A DNA stretch of 64,000 bases from Allomesorhizobium sp043769475 (GTDB taxonomy: Bacteria; Pseudomonadota; Alphaproteobacteria; Rhizobiales; Rhizobiaceae): positions 2,356,001 through 2,420,000 of the forward strand of contig NZ_CP171729.1 in NCBI RefSeq assembly GCF_043769475.1, given 5' to 3'. The position numbers were made by a program, and so were the translations under genes. How positions within the stretch are numbered: the first letter of the stretch is position 1; each line of letters starts with the position of its first letter. Shown here one piece after another: positions 56,497 to 64,000 of the stretch. The notes beneath the pieces were generated by a model. The model saw only the letters and a list, made by a program, of their open reading frames with translations, was not told the origin of the DNA and ran no database searches.

Positions 56497-57327
56497 TCAG
56501 GCTGGGGTGAGGGGAAACTGAATCTCGACCAATGCCTTGTCGAAGCCAGGCGGTTTGAGCACAGGCTCCAGGAAGATTTCGCGGCTTGGACCGGCGACGG
56601 CATAGCCGTTGGCTTCAATCCACGCGCCGATTGCGCCGAAGGCGGCGTGGCTTTCGGGATTCGTGCCCTGGCGGACGATCGTGGCGGCGGTATCGACGGC
56701 AGGCAGGTTCTCGGGAGAGAATGTCAGCCCCTCGGCGCTCACGGTGCGGCCAGTGAAGCGGGTCAGTATGTAGCCGATGGTGAGGTCCAGCCGGTCGGAA
56801 TCGGGATCGTTGCGCGCCACCACAATCAGGTTGCCGCGCTGGCTTGGGCGTAGAGCGGCGTGGCCGGCGGCCGCCGCGGCCGCGACCAATGGGCCGGCCT
56901 CCTCGAGGTCGGCGACGGTGTGACGGGTGGCGAGGATCGGCTGAGACGGCAAGGATTTGGTGACGACATCGTAACCCGAGATGCCGCCCTGCCGGTCGAT
57001 CTGGGCGATCCGGCTTTCGATGTGCCGCAGGCGCTGTTCTCCTATCCGGATCGCCTGCTCAGCCTCGGCCCGTTTGAGCAGGAGCATGCCGCGAAGCTCC
57101 TCCGGCGAGATCGCCTCGTCCAGGAACGAGCCGATCTGGTCGAGCATCAGTCCGAGGTCTTTCAGGGCGAGGATTGCGTTCAAACGCGACAACTGGTGAA
57201 TGGCATAGTAGCGGTAGCCGGTCTGCGGGTCCGTGTGGCCGGGCTGGAGCAGGCCTATCTGGTCATAGAACCGCAATTGGCGGGTCGAAACTTGCGCGAT
57301 CTGAGCGAACTCGCCTATCCGGAACAT
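56497..57327 (-). CDS. MerR family regulator with GyrI-like ligand domain
   Basis: A 276-residue regulator. Residues 1-70 are a MerR HTH (FRIGEFAQIAQVSTRQLRFYDQIGLL, YRYYAIHQLSRLNAIL), 75-115 a coiled-coil dimerisation helix, and from about 125 a GyrI-like/BmrR-type drug-binding domain. Such proteins activate efflux or detoxification genes after binding cationic drugs. It is divergent from nothing; its own promoter with a TTGAC/GTCAA dyad lies upstream. Confidence 0.92.
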   Translation of the reverse strand: MFRIGEFAQIAQVSTRQLRFYDQIGLLQPGHTDPQTGYRYYAIHQLSRLNAILALKDLGLMLDQIGSFLDEAISPEELRGMLLLKRAEAEQAIRIGEQRLRHIESRIAQIDRQGGISGYDVVTKSLPSQPILATRHTVADLEEAGPLVAAAAAAGHAALRPSQRGNLIVVARNDPDSDRLDLTIGYILTRFTGRTVSAEGLTFSPENLPAVDTAATIVRQGTNPESHAAFGAIGAWIEANGYAVAGPSREIFLEPVLKPPGFDKALVEIQFPLTPA

Positions 57328-57372
57328 GAGAATATCTTCGCTGTTTGTTTTGCCGGATTTCTGTTTACGGGT

Positions 57373-57393
57373 TTGACGTAAGGGCAAAGTCAA
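57373..57393 (-). promoter_or_regulatory. Candidate MerR operator/promoter dyad
   Basis: On the minus strand TTGAC and GTCAA flank 11 bases (TTGACTTTGCCCTTACGTCAA). MerR regulators bind dyads that overlap a promoter with a long 19-20-base spacer. It lies 46-66 bases before the MerR gene start. A matching -10 is not clear. Confidence 0.4.
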
Positions 57394-57440
57394 GCGGGAT
57401 TTCGCAAACGCCTTAGACAGCTGCAATTCAGGCGTCGTCA

Positions 57441-57484
57441 GCAAAAAAACCGGCCCGTTCCATTTTCGCTGGAACGGGCCGGTT
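57441..57484 (-). terminator. Rho-independent terminator of the GGN-repeat gene
   Basis: A perfect 15-base stem (AACCGGCCCGTTCCA and its complement, loop TTTTCGC) is followed on the minus strand by a run of T (AAAAAAA on the plus strand). It lies 34 bases after the stop of the 344-residue protein and is the strongest terminator in the window. Confidence 0.9.
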
Positions 57485-57517
57485 CGATGTTCGGATTGCT
57501 TCGAGGTTGCTACCGCT

Positions 57518-58552
57518 TCAGGGTTCCAGCGTCTCGCGGACCTCGTCGATCTTGCCGACGGCATCGCCGACGCCAAGCAGATCCTTGGCCCAGTCCATCA
57601 TTTCATCGTCGACGTAATCATCGCCGAATTCGGCGACGCGGTTTTCGTTCGCGGCATCGAGCAGCGCGGCCCTGAGCGCTTCGTCGTCGGTACCGACTGC
57701 CGCCGTTTCCGCCGCCAGTTCCGCATCCGTGAGCGACGTTTCCGCATTAGCGACGGCGGTGGCCTCCGCGCTGCCAAGCAGGCCTTCGACTCCGGTAATT
57801 TCGGCATCCAAGGCTGGATCATCCACAGTTTCGGCAGCAGCGGTCAGGTCCGCGAGCCGATCCTCCAAGCTCTCGACCGTCGGATTGTCGTAGACGCCGA
57901 CCGCGTCGTCATATGGCGTCAAGGCCGCGGCGTTTACGGCGGCGGCGAAATCGGCCTGGGCCTCGGCTAGCGCAGCCGTCGCGTCAGCCACGTTCTCCTG
58001 CGCAAGGTCGAACTCGGCCGACGCCATCACGAAGTCCCGGATGGCCGCCATTCGCGGCGACTTGCTGTTTAGATAGGCGTGATAGTTACGCTTCAGCGAG
58101 TTGAGTCCGGCGAGCTTGGCGTTGAAATTCTTCGGCTTGGCGTCAGGCAGGGGCGCGTTGGCCGGGAGCGCCGCCATTTTCACCTCTTTCGGCGATTTCG
58201 TTTTCGCCTTGGCGGAAGATGTCTTGGCGGCGGTGCCTTTCATCCGCGACCGCTCCTTGCCGAACACAGCGCCAAACATGTTGCCTACCGAACGCGAGGC
58301 CGCCAGGCTGGTGGAGGATTTCGTGTGGCCCTTCGCATCGGCCGACTTTCCGTGATCAGCGGAACCGCCCTTGCCGTTTCCGCCACTGTTGCCGCCACCA
58401 TTCCCGCCACCATTTCCCCCACCGTTGCCGCCCTTGGCGTAGGCGGCGGCGGGTTCGAACCCGCCGGATACCACCGAATCGAGATTGATCGGCAGCGCGC
58501 TGACGGCCAGCGCCGACACCGCTCCGAGCAGGAGTTTGGGAATGCGTTTCAT
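57518..58552 (-). CDS. Secreted Gly/Asn-rich protein of unknown function
   Basis: A 344-residue protein with a Sec signal peptide (KRIPKLLLGAVSALAVSALP). A tract of GGN repeats (about residues 41-62) follows, then a basic Ser/Thr/Lys region (to about 125). A helical alanine-rich domain (about 130-330) contains ANVADATAALAEAQADFAAAV-type heptads and acidic surfaces. No family is recognised. The layout suggests a periplasmic or cell-surface protein with a flexible glycine linker. It has its own terminator and no close partner. Confidence 0.75.
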   Translation of the reverse strand: MKRIPKLLLGAVSALAVSALPINLDSVVSGGFEPAAAYAKGGNGGGNGGGNGGGNSGGNGKGGSADHGKSADAKGHTKSSTSLAASRSVGNMFGAVFGKERSRMKGTAAKTSSAKAKTKSPKEVKMAALPANAPLPDAKPKNFNAKLAGLNSLKRNYHAYLNSKSPRMAAIRDFVMASAEFDLAQENVADATAALAEAQADFAAAVNAAALTPYDDAVGVYDNPTVESLEDRLADLTAAAETVDDPALDAEITGVEGLLGSAEATAVANAETSLTDAELAAETAAVGTDDEALRAALLDAANENRVAEFGDDYVDDEMMDWAKDLLGVGDAVGKIDEVRETLEP

Positions 58553-58663
58553 GATTTCCTCCGACTGAAGTCCGCTCCGTGCGTAACGCTAGTGCGAGCC
58601 GTGGCGGCGTCCAATAACTTTGTATCTCCGCGCGTAAGGCAATTAGAACAGCCTGAACGGATG

Positions 58664-60478
58664 TTAGACAAACAGATCGACCTTCTCGAATTTGGTCACG
58701 TCGATGATGCCGACATCGGAGATGCGGAGTTCCGGGATCACCACCAGCGCCAGCAGCGAGTGCTGCATGTAGGCGTTGTTCAAGCTGCAGCCCATGGCGC
58801 GCATCGCCTCGGTCAGTTTCTCGGCCTTGGCGGCGACTATTTCGGCGCGCTCGTCCGACATCAGGCCGGCGATCGGCATTTCGACCAGCGCCAGTTCCTT
58901 TCCTTTGGAGAAGATCACCACGCCGCCGCCAACCTGGCCGAGGCGGTTGGCGGCCTTGGCCATGTCGTCCTTGTCGGTGCCGACGACGATCATGTGGTGG
59001 CTGTCATGCGCCACCGTCGAGGCCAGCGCGCAGTCCTGCATGTAGCCGAAGCCGGAGACAAAACCGTTGGTGACGCCGCCCGTGCCGCGGTGGCGCTCGA
59101 CCAGTGCGATCTGGCAGACGTCGTTGCGCCGGTCCATCGCCACCAGCCCCTTCTCGACCGAAAGCTCGGCTTCGAGCGCGCGCGTCGGCGCCTGGTTTTC
59201 GATGACGCCGATGACGCGGACCTTTACTTCCTTGGCGCCTTTCGGCGCGGGAATGTCGAAGTCGGCTCCCTTGAGCTTGCGGCCGAGTTTGACCGTGTTC
59301 TTGGCGCTCTTCGGATAATCGTAGGCGGGAATGTCGATCTCGAGTTTTCCCCCTTTGGCGAGCCGCGCGCCGCGGCCAAAAACCTCGTCGATCTTCATTT
59401 CGGCAAGGTCGGAGACGATCAGGAAATCGGCGAGCCGCCCCGGCGTGATCGAGCCGAGTTCGCGCTCGAGCCGAAAATGCTGCGCGGTGTTGATGGTCGC
59501 CATCTGGATTGCCGTGACCGGCTTCAGCCCTTGCGCGATGGCATGGCGCACCACCCGGTCCATGTGGCCGTCATGGACCAGCGTGCCGGAATGGCTGTCG
59601 TCGGTGCAAAGAATGAAGCTGCGCGGGTCGAGCCCGGATTCCGTCACCGCCTTGATCTGCGTGGCGACGTCATACCAGGCGGAGCCGAGCCTCAGCATCG
59701 CCTTCATGCCCTGACGCACCCGGGCGATGGCGTCCTCGACGCGGGTGCCTTCGTGGTCGTCCTCGGGCCCGCCGGCGACATAGCCGTGGAACGGCAGGCC
59801 GAGATCGCGCGAGGCGTAGTGGCCGCCGACGGTCTTGCCGGCCTTGACCGTTTCGGCGATTTCGCCGGCCATCACCGGATCGTTGGCGACAACGCCGGGA
59901 AAGTTCATGACCTCGCCGAGCCCGATGATGTTTTCCCAGGTCATCGCCTCGGCGACGTCGGCGACGCTGAGCGCGGCGCCGGCATTTTCCAACCCAGGCG
60001 CGGAAGGAACGCAGGACGGCATCTGGACGTGCACGTTGACCGGCATCGCCATCGCCTCGTCATGCATCAGCCTGACACCCTGCAGGCCGAGCACGTTGGC
60101 GATCTCGTGCGGGTCGATGAACATCGAGGTGGTGCCGTGCGGGATAACGGCGCGGCAGAACTCGGTGACCGTCACCATGCCGCTTTCGACGTGCATATGT
60201 GCGTCGCAGAGGCCCGGCACGAGGTAGCGCCCGCCAGCGTCGACCACTTTCGTGCCCTTGCCGATGGCGTGCGAGGCATTAGGCCCGCAATAGGCGAAGC
60301 GCCCGGCGACGATGGCAAGGTCGGTGCCGGCGATGATCTCGCCCGAATGCACATTGACCCAGCGGCCGTTGCGGACGACGAGATCGGCCGGCCGGCGGCC
60401 GGTCGCCACGTCGACCAGGAGCGGCCCGACTTCGGTCCACGGCTTCGGCTTGGAAAACTGTCCGGCGGGCTTCGGCAT
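58664..60478 (-). CDS. ade: Adenine deaminase
   Basis: A 604-residue amidohydrolase that deaminates adenine to hypoxanthine. The metal-binding HxH is in CDAHMHVESGM near residue 92, followed by FIDPHEIANV, GLGEVMNFPGV and CTDDSHSGTL. The C-terminal half is the Ade_C domain. The length matches the bacterial Ade (about 590-600). AGGAG precedes the ATG. It is divergent from the sensor kinase gene. Confidence 0.93.
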   Translation of the reverse strand: MPKPAGQFSKPKPWTEVGPLLVDVATGRRPADLVVRNGRWVNVHSGEIIAGTDLAIVAGRFAYCGPNASHAIGKGTKVVDAGGRYLVPGLCDAHMHVESGMVTVTEFCRAVIPHGTTSMFIDPHEIANVLGLQGVRLMHDEAMAMPVNVHVQMPSCVPSAPGLENAGAALSVADVAEAMTWENIIGLGEVMNFPGVVANDPVMAGEIAETVKAGKTVGGHYASRDLGLPFHGYVAGGPEDDHEGTRVEDAIARVRQGMKAMLRLGSAWYDVATQIKAVTESGLDPRSFILCTDDSHSGTLVHDGHMDRVVRHAIAQGLKPVTAIQMATINTAQHFRLERELGSITPGRLADFLIVSDLAEMKIDEVFGRGARLAKGGKLEIDIPAYDYPKSAKNTVKLGRKLKGADFDIPAPKGAKEVKVRVIGVIENQAPTRALEAELSVEKGLVAMDRRNDVCQIALVERHRGTGGVTNGFVSGFGYMQDCALASTVAHDSHHMIVVGTDKDDMAKAANRLGQVGGGVVIFSKGKELALVEMPIAGLMSDERAEIVAAKAEKLTEAMRAMGCSLNNAYMQHSLLALVVIPELRISDVGIIDVTKFEKVDLFV

Positions 60479-60674
60479 GCGCAAAACTCCTGATTCTAGA
60501 GACTGTGCCAAGCCTTGCGAGCTTTGACTAGCCAGCACCCAGGCGGAAGCCGCAACTTGTCCGGCGCAGGACCGAACCCGGCGTGGACCTGGCAACCGGT
60601 TGTATCGGCAAACCGCGCCATTATACTGCGCCGACTGAACAGGACGGGCGAGAAATGCCGCCGGTGGCGAATTG

Positions 60675-62516
60675 ATGGATGGTTTTTTCAGGCGTCGCAG
60701 GCTGTGGATCGGCCTGGTCCTGTGCGCGGCCGCCATCGTCATTGCCGTGCTTGGCAGCTCATTCGCAACCAGCGTCTATCTCGATCAGGCGGCCACGCGC
60801 GGCCAGACGACGCTGCGCCTGGCGGTCGCCGCGCTCCGCGGGCATATGAGCCGCTATGAACCGCTGCCGGCGCTGATCGCCGATCACGACGACATAAGGC
60901 AGCTGGCGGCCGACCCGCACAGTGCGTCACTGCGAACGGCCGCCAACAATTACCTCAAGGAAATCAATGCGCTGCTGGAATCTTCCGACATCTATGTGAT
61001 GACGGCCGACGGCGACACCATCGCGGCCAGCAATTTCGACGGCCCGTTGAGCTTCGTCGGCGAGAATTTCAGCTACCGGCCCTATTTCCAGCACGCGATG
61101 GAGGGGCGGCAGGGGCGCTTCTTCGCGCTCGGCACGACTTCGCTGAAGCGCGGCTATTATTTTTCCTCGCCGATCATGGCGGACGGAAAAATCCGCGGCG
61201 TTGTCGTGTTCAAGGTCGACATCGACGCGATCGAGGCTTCGTGGAAGGGCGGCGACAACGAGATCATCGTCTCGGACCCGGAAGGCATCATCTTCATGAC
61301 CGGCCGGCCGGAATGGCGCTATGCCGGCCTTGAGCCGCTGACGCCGGAACGCCTTGCCCGCACGGCCGCCTCGCGCCGCTACGCCGACGCGGCGCTGCGC
61401 GAACTGCCGGTCGTGCGCGGCCTGTTCCAGGACCGGCACCATCTGATGACGATATCCGGCGCCGGCGCGCGCCGGGAATATCTCGTGCTCGCCGAGGATA
61501 TGCCGGAGGCGGGCTGGACGGTGAGCGTGCTTCTTAACACCGGCTCGGCGCGTGCGCAGGCGCTGACCAGCGTCGCGGCCGCCCTGCTGCTGCTTGGCCT
61601 CGCCGCACTTGGCGGCGCGATCGTCCTGCAGCGCCGGGCGCGCCTTGCCGAGCGCATGGAGATGCAGGCCAGCGCCCGGGAAGAACTCGAACGCCGCGTC
61701 GAGGAGCGGACCGGAGATCTGGCGCTGGTCAACCGTCAGCTTGAACTGGAAGTGGCGGAGCGCCGCGCGACCGAGCAGCAATTGCGCAAGACGCAGTCGG
61801 ATCTGGTACAGGCCGGAAAGCTGGCCGCGCTAGGCCAGATGTCGGCGGCGCTGTCGCACGAATTCAACCAGCCGCTGGCCGCGGTGAAAACCTACGCCGA
61901 CAATGCCGCGATCCTGATCGACCGCGAGCGCATAGCGGAGGCGCGCGACAACGTCTCGCGCATATCGAGCCTCACCGACCGCATGGCCGCGATCAGCCGG
62001 CACTTGAGGAACTTCGCCCGCAAGCCGAACCAGAAGCTCGGCCCCGTGCCGCTGGCGGAAGCGGTGGCGGACACGCTGGAAATCATCGGCGGGCGGCTGA
62101 AGGCGGCGGATGCGACGCTCAACGTCGATCTCGGCCCTGTTCCGATCACCGTCAGGGCAGGATCCGTGCGCCTGCAGCAGGTGCTGGTCAACATCATCTC
62201 CAATGCCGCCGACGCAATCGAGGGGCTGCCGGACCGCAGCATCGACCTCGCCGCGCGCAAGAAGGGCGGCAAGGCGCTGATCACCATCAGCGACCACGGC
62301 CCCGGCGTGCCCGACGCAATCGCCGAACGCATCTTCGACCCGTTCTTCACGACCAAGGGCGTCGGCAAGGGCCTCGGGCTCGGCCTGTCCATCTCCTACA
62401 ACATCATCAAGGATTTCGGCGGCAGCCTCCGCGTCGGCAAGGCGGCCGGCGGCGGCGCGCAATTCGCCATCGAGCTCGAAGCCGTCCGCGAAACGGTCCG
62501 CGAGGCGGCGGAATGA
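60675..62516 (+). CDS. Sensor histidine kinase (DctB-like)
   Basis: A 613-residue membrane kinase: an N-terminal span (WIGLVLCAAAIVIAVLG), a periplasmic double-PAS domain (about 35-290) with the FSYRPYFQHAMEG and GYYFSSPIM stretches of DctB, a second span (about 292-315), a coiled coil and the transmitter with H-box ALSHEFNQPLAA and G-boxes ISDHGPGVPD and GKGLGLGLSI. The stop overlaps the regulator start by ATGA. It likely senses a C4-dicarboxylate or related acid outside the cell. Confidence 0.92.
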   Translation: MDGFFRRRRLWIGLVLCAAAIVIAVLGSSFATSVYLDQAATRGQTTLRLAVAALRGHMSRYEPLPALIADHDDIRQLAADPHSASLRTAANNYLKEINALLESSDIYVMTADGDTIAASNFDGPLSFVGENFSYRPYFQHAMEGRQGRFFALGTTSLKRGYYFSSPIMADGKIRGVVVFKVDIDAIEASWKGGDNEIIVSDPEGIIFMTGRPEWRYAGLEPLTPERLARTAASRRYADAALRELPVVRGLFQDRHHLMTISGAGARREYLVLAEDMPEAGWTVSVLLNTGSARAQALTSVAAALLLLGLAALGGAIVLQRRARLAERMEMQASAREELERRVEERTGDLALVNRQLELEVAERRATEQQLRKTQSDLVQAGKLAALGQMSAALSHEFNQPLAAVKTYADNAAILIDRERIAEARDNVSRISSLTDRMAAISRHLRNFARKPNQKLGPVPLAEAVADTLEIIGGRLKAADATLNVDLGPVPITVRAGSVRLQQVLVNIISNAADAIEGLPDRSIDLAARKKGGKALITISDHGPGVPDAIAERIFDPFFTTKGVGKGLGLGLSISYNIIKDFGGSLRVGKAAGGGAQFAIELEAVRETVREAAE

Positions 62517-63889
62517 AGTCCGCCACGGTGCTTCTGGTCGACGACGAAGACGAACTGCGCCGGTCGACGGCGCAGTCGCTCGACCTTGCCGGCTTCAGCG
62601 TGCGCGATTTCGCCGGGGCCGAGCGGGCGCTGGACTTCATCACGCAGGGCTTCAACGGTGTCGTCGTCACCGATATCCGCATGCCCGGCATGGACGGCAT
62701 GACGCTGATGGCGCGCATCCGCGACATCGATCCCGACATTCCCGTGATCCTGGCGACCGGTCACGGCGACGTGCAGCTTGCGGTGAGGGCGATGCGCGAA
62801 GGCGCCTACGATTTCGTCGAAAAGCCGTTCACCGGCCAGCATCTGGCCGACATGGCGGCGCGGGCGCTCGACCGGCGCCGGCTCGTGCTCGAAAATCGCC
62901 AGCTCAGGGCCGTGGCCGGCAAGCGCGACGATATTGAGGCCCGCCTGCCCGGCCGCACCCAGGCGATGATCGACCTGCGCTACCGGCTGCGCGCCGTGGC
63001 TGGCACCGACGCCGACGCGCTCATCATCGGCGACACCGGCACCGGCAAGGAGGTGACGGCGCGCGCGCTCCACGATTTGAGTTCCCGCGCGGCAAGGCCG
63101 TTCGTCGCCATCAACTGCGCCGCCCTCCCCGCCACGCTCATCGAAAGCGAGCTGTTCGGCCACGAGGCCGGCGCCTTCCCTGGCGCCATGCGCGCCCGCT
63201 TCGGCAAGTTCGAGCATGCTCGCGGCGGCACGGTGTTGCTCGACGAGATCGGCTCGATGCCCGTCGATCTGCAGGCGAAGCTGCTGCGCGTCATCCAGGA
63301 GCGCGTCATCACGCGGCTCGGCTCAAACGAAGCGCTGCCGCTCGACGTGCGCTTCGTCGCCACCAGCAAGGCGGACCTAGAGGCGGAGGTCGCCGCCGGG
63401 CGCTTCCGCGCCGACCTGCTCTATCGCCTCAATGTCGTGACGCTGCGCCTGCCGTCGCTCTCGGCGCGGCGCGAAGACGTGCCGCTGCTCTTCCTGCAGC
63501 TGGTCAGCGAGGCCGCCGCCCGCTACCGGCGCGACGATATCGAGGTGCCGCAGCGTGTCATCGCGGAGATCGAAAGGCGCGAATGGCCGGGAAATGTGCG
63601 TGAACTGCGCAACGCCGCCGACCGCTATGTGCTCGGCCTCGGGCTGCAGCTTGCCGATGACGCCGGCGACGCTGCCGCAAGCCGGCTCGCCGAGCGCGTC
63701 GCCGATTTCGAGAAGGGCGTGATCGCCGGCGCGCTGTCGGCGCATGGCGGCAGCCTCAAGCCGGTCTACGAGACGCTCGGCATCTCGCGAAAGACGCTCT
63801 ACGAGAAGATGCAAAAGTACGGACTGGACAAGCGCGATCACGGCCGGGAAAGCGGCGCGAATGGGGGCCCGGACCACTTCAGGGACTAA
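62513..63889 (+). CDS. Sigma-54-dependent response regulator (DctD-like)
   Basis: A 458-residue activator: receiver (residues 1-120, phospho-aspartate in VVVTDIRMPGMDG), AAA+ domain (about 145-370) with Walker A GDTGTGKE and GTVLLDEIGSMP as Walker B, and a Fis-type HTH at the C-terminus. The sigma-54-contacting loop reads GAFPGA instead of the usual GAFTGA (near residue 220), and the DctD partner kinase precedes it. Target promoters are outside the window. Confidence 0.93.
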   Translation: MKSATVLLVDDEDELRRSTAQSLDLAGFSVRDFAGAERALDFITQGFNGVVVTDIRMPGMDGMTLMARIRDIDPDIPVILATGHGDVQLAVRAMREGAYDFVEKPFTGQHLADMAARALDRRRLVLENRQLRAVAGKRDDIEARLPGRTQAMIDLRYRLRAVAGTDADALIIGDTGTGKEVTARALHDLSSRAARPFVAINCAALPATLIESELFGHEAGAFPGAMRARFGKFEHARGGTVLLDEIGSMPVDLQAKLLRVIQERVITRLGSNEALPLDVRFVATSKADLEAEVAAGRFRADLLYRLNVVTLRLPSLSARREDVPLLFLQLVSEAAARYRRDDIEVPQRVIAEIERREWPGNVRELRNAADRYVLGLGLQLADDAGDAAASRLAERVADFEKGVIAGALSAHGGSLKPVYETLGISRKTLYEKMQKYGLDKRDHGRESGANGGPDHFRD

Positions 63890-64000
63890 CCAGAAATGCA
63901 ATGTTCGACGGCACAGATGCCGAGGACTCGATTTTGTCGTTTGTGCCGGCCAGAAGAGCGTGCAAGCGCCGCACCGGCAACGCAGGCTTGGCTTTTCGCA

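Noticed and set aside
58079..60493. An 804-codon open frame on the plus strand
   Set aside because: It lies antisense to adenine deaminase and the GGN-repeat gene, has the His/Arg/Asp-rich composition of a GC-rich antisense shadow, and matches no family.
63890..64000. A -24/-12 (sigma-54) promoter after the DctD-like gene
   Set aside because: No TGGCAC-N5-TTGC match is present in the last 110 bases.

Overview
The window looks like chromosomal DNA of a GC-rich alphaproteobacterium of the Hyphomicrobiales, most like Mesorhizobium/Phyllobacteriaceae. The reasons are the gene style (many ABC uptake operons with local IclR, ROK, GntR and MarR-type regulators), phasins with CTGC-N3-GCAG operators, a form II CO-dehydrogenase-like trio, a DctB/DctD-like pair, and palindromic intergenic repeats of a rhizobial kind. 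This assignment is inference from gene content; there is no rRNA or other phylogenetic marker. I saw no tRNA, CRISPR array, transposase or prophage.

Layout. (1) 38-2960: an IclR regulator, a substrate-binding-like protein with no signal peptide, and a divergent SDR. (2) 3058-7895: a sugar/polyol ABC operon read leftward (ROK regulator, ATPase, periplasmic binding protein, permease, SDR). (3) 8156-10611: a D-threonine-aldolase-type PLP enzyme, a frameshifted RidA, a DHFR-like protein and an NTF2-like protein. (4) 10884-26668: the most notable block. An EhuBCDA-type ABC importer and a GntR/FCD regulator diverge from two DoeA/creatinase-like M24 enzymes (the second frameshifted), a complete heterotetrameric sarcosine oxidase (soxBDAG), a fused 5-oxoprolinase and a winged-helix regulator. 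It reads as an uptake and catabolic island for a compatible solute or N-methylated/cyclic amino-acid derivative ending in sarcosine-type oxidation. (5) 26705-34133: a form II molybdenum hydroxylase (FAD, Mo and FeS subunits) next to a FIST-domain sensor, a hybrid histidine kinase and a LuxR-type response regulator, resembling the NosP/NahK nitric-oxide module. (6) 34436-43232: maiA, MaoC, two phasins, DUF445, DoxX, GFA, transglutaminase, ArsR/SRPBCC, a hydrolase and an MFS carrier. (7) 43348-51572: DEAD-box helicase, a RelE/XRE toxin-antitoxin pair, DUF1697, ilvA, a frameshifted trkH, a lipoprotein hydrolase, a monooxygenase-like protein and a methyltransferase. (8) 51764-57484: two small secreted proteins between two copies of an hlyD 3' end, an HlyD/membrane-protein pair, VOC, YjbR, GST and MerR genes. 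(9) 57518-63889: a GGN-repeat secreted protein, adenine deaminase and a DctB/DctD-like two-component system.

A feature of the whole window is single-base reading-frame breaks in otherwise well preserved genes: ridA (about 9633), the GntR gene (about 11538), the second M24 gene (about 17023-17026), trkH (about 47979), yjbR (about 55504) and probably the end of the doxX gene (about 38190). Sequence on both sides of each break remains coding, so these are either very recent mutations or residual sequencing errors. Starts were chosen by ribosome-binding site and family alignment from memory; no database search was run.
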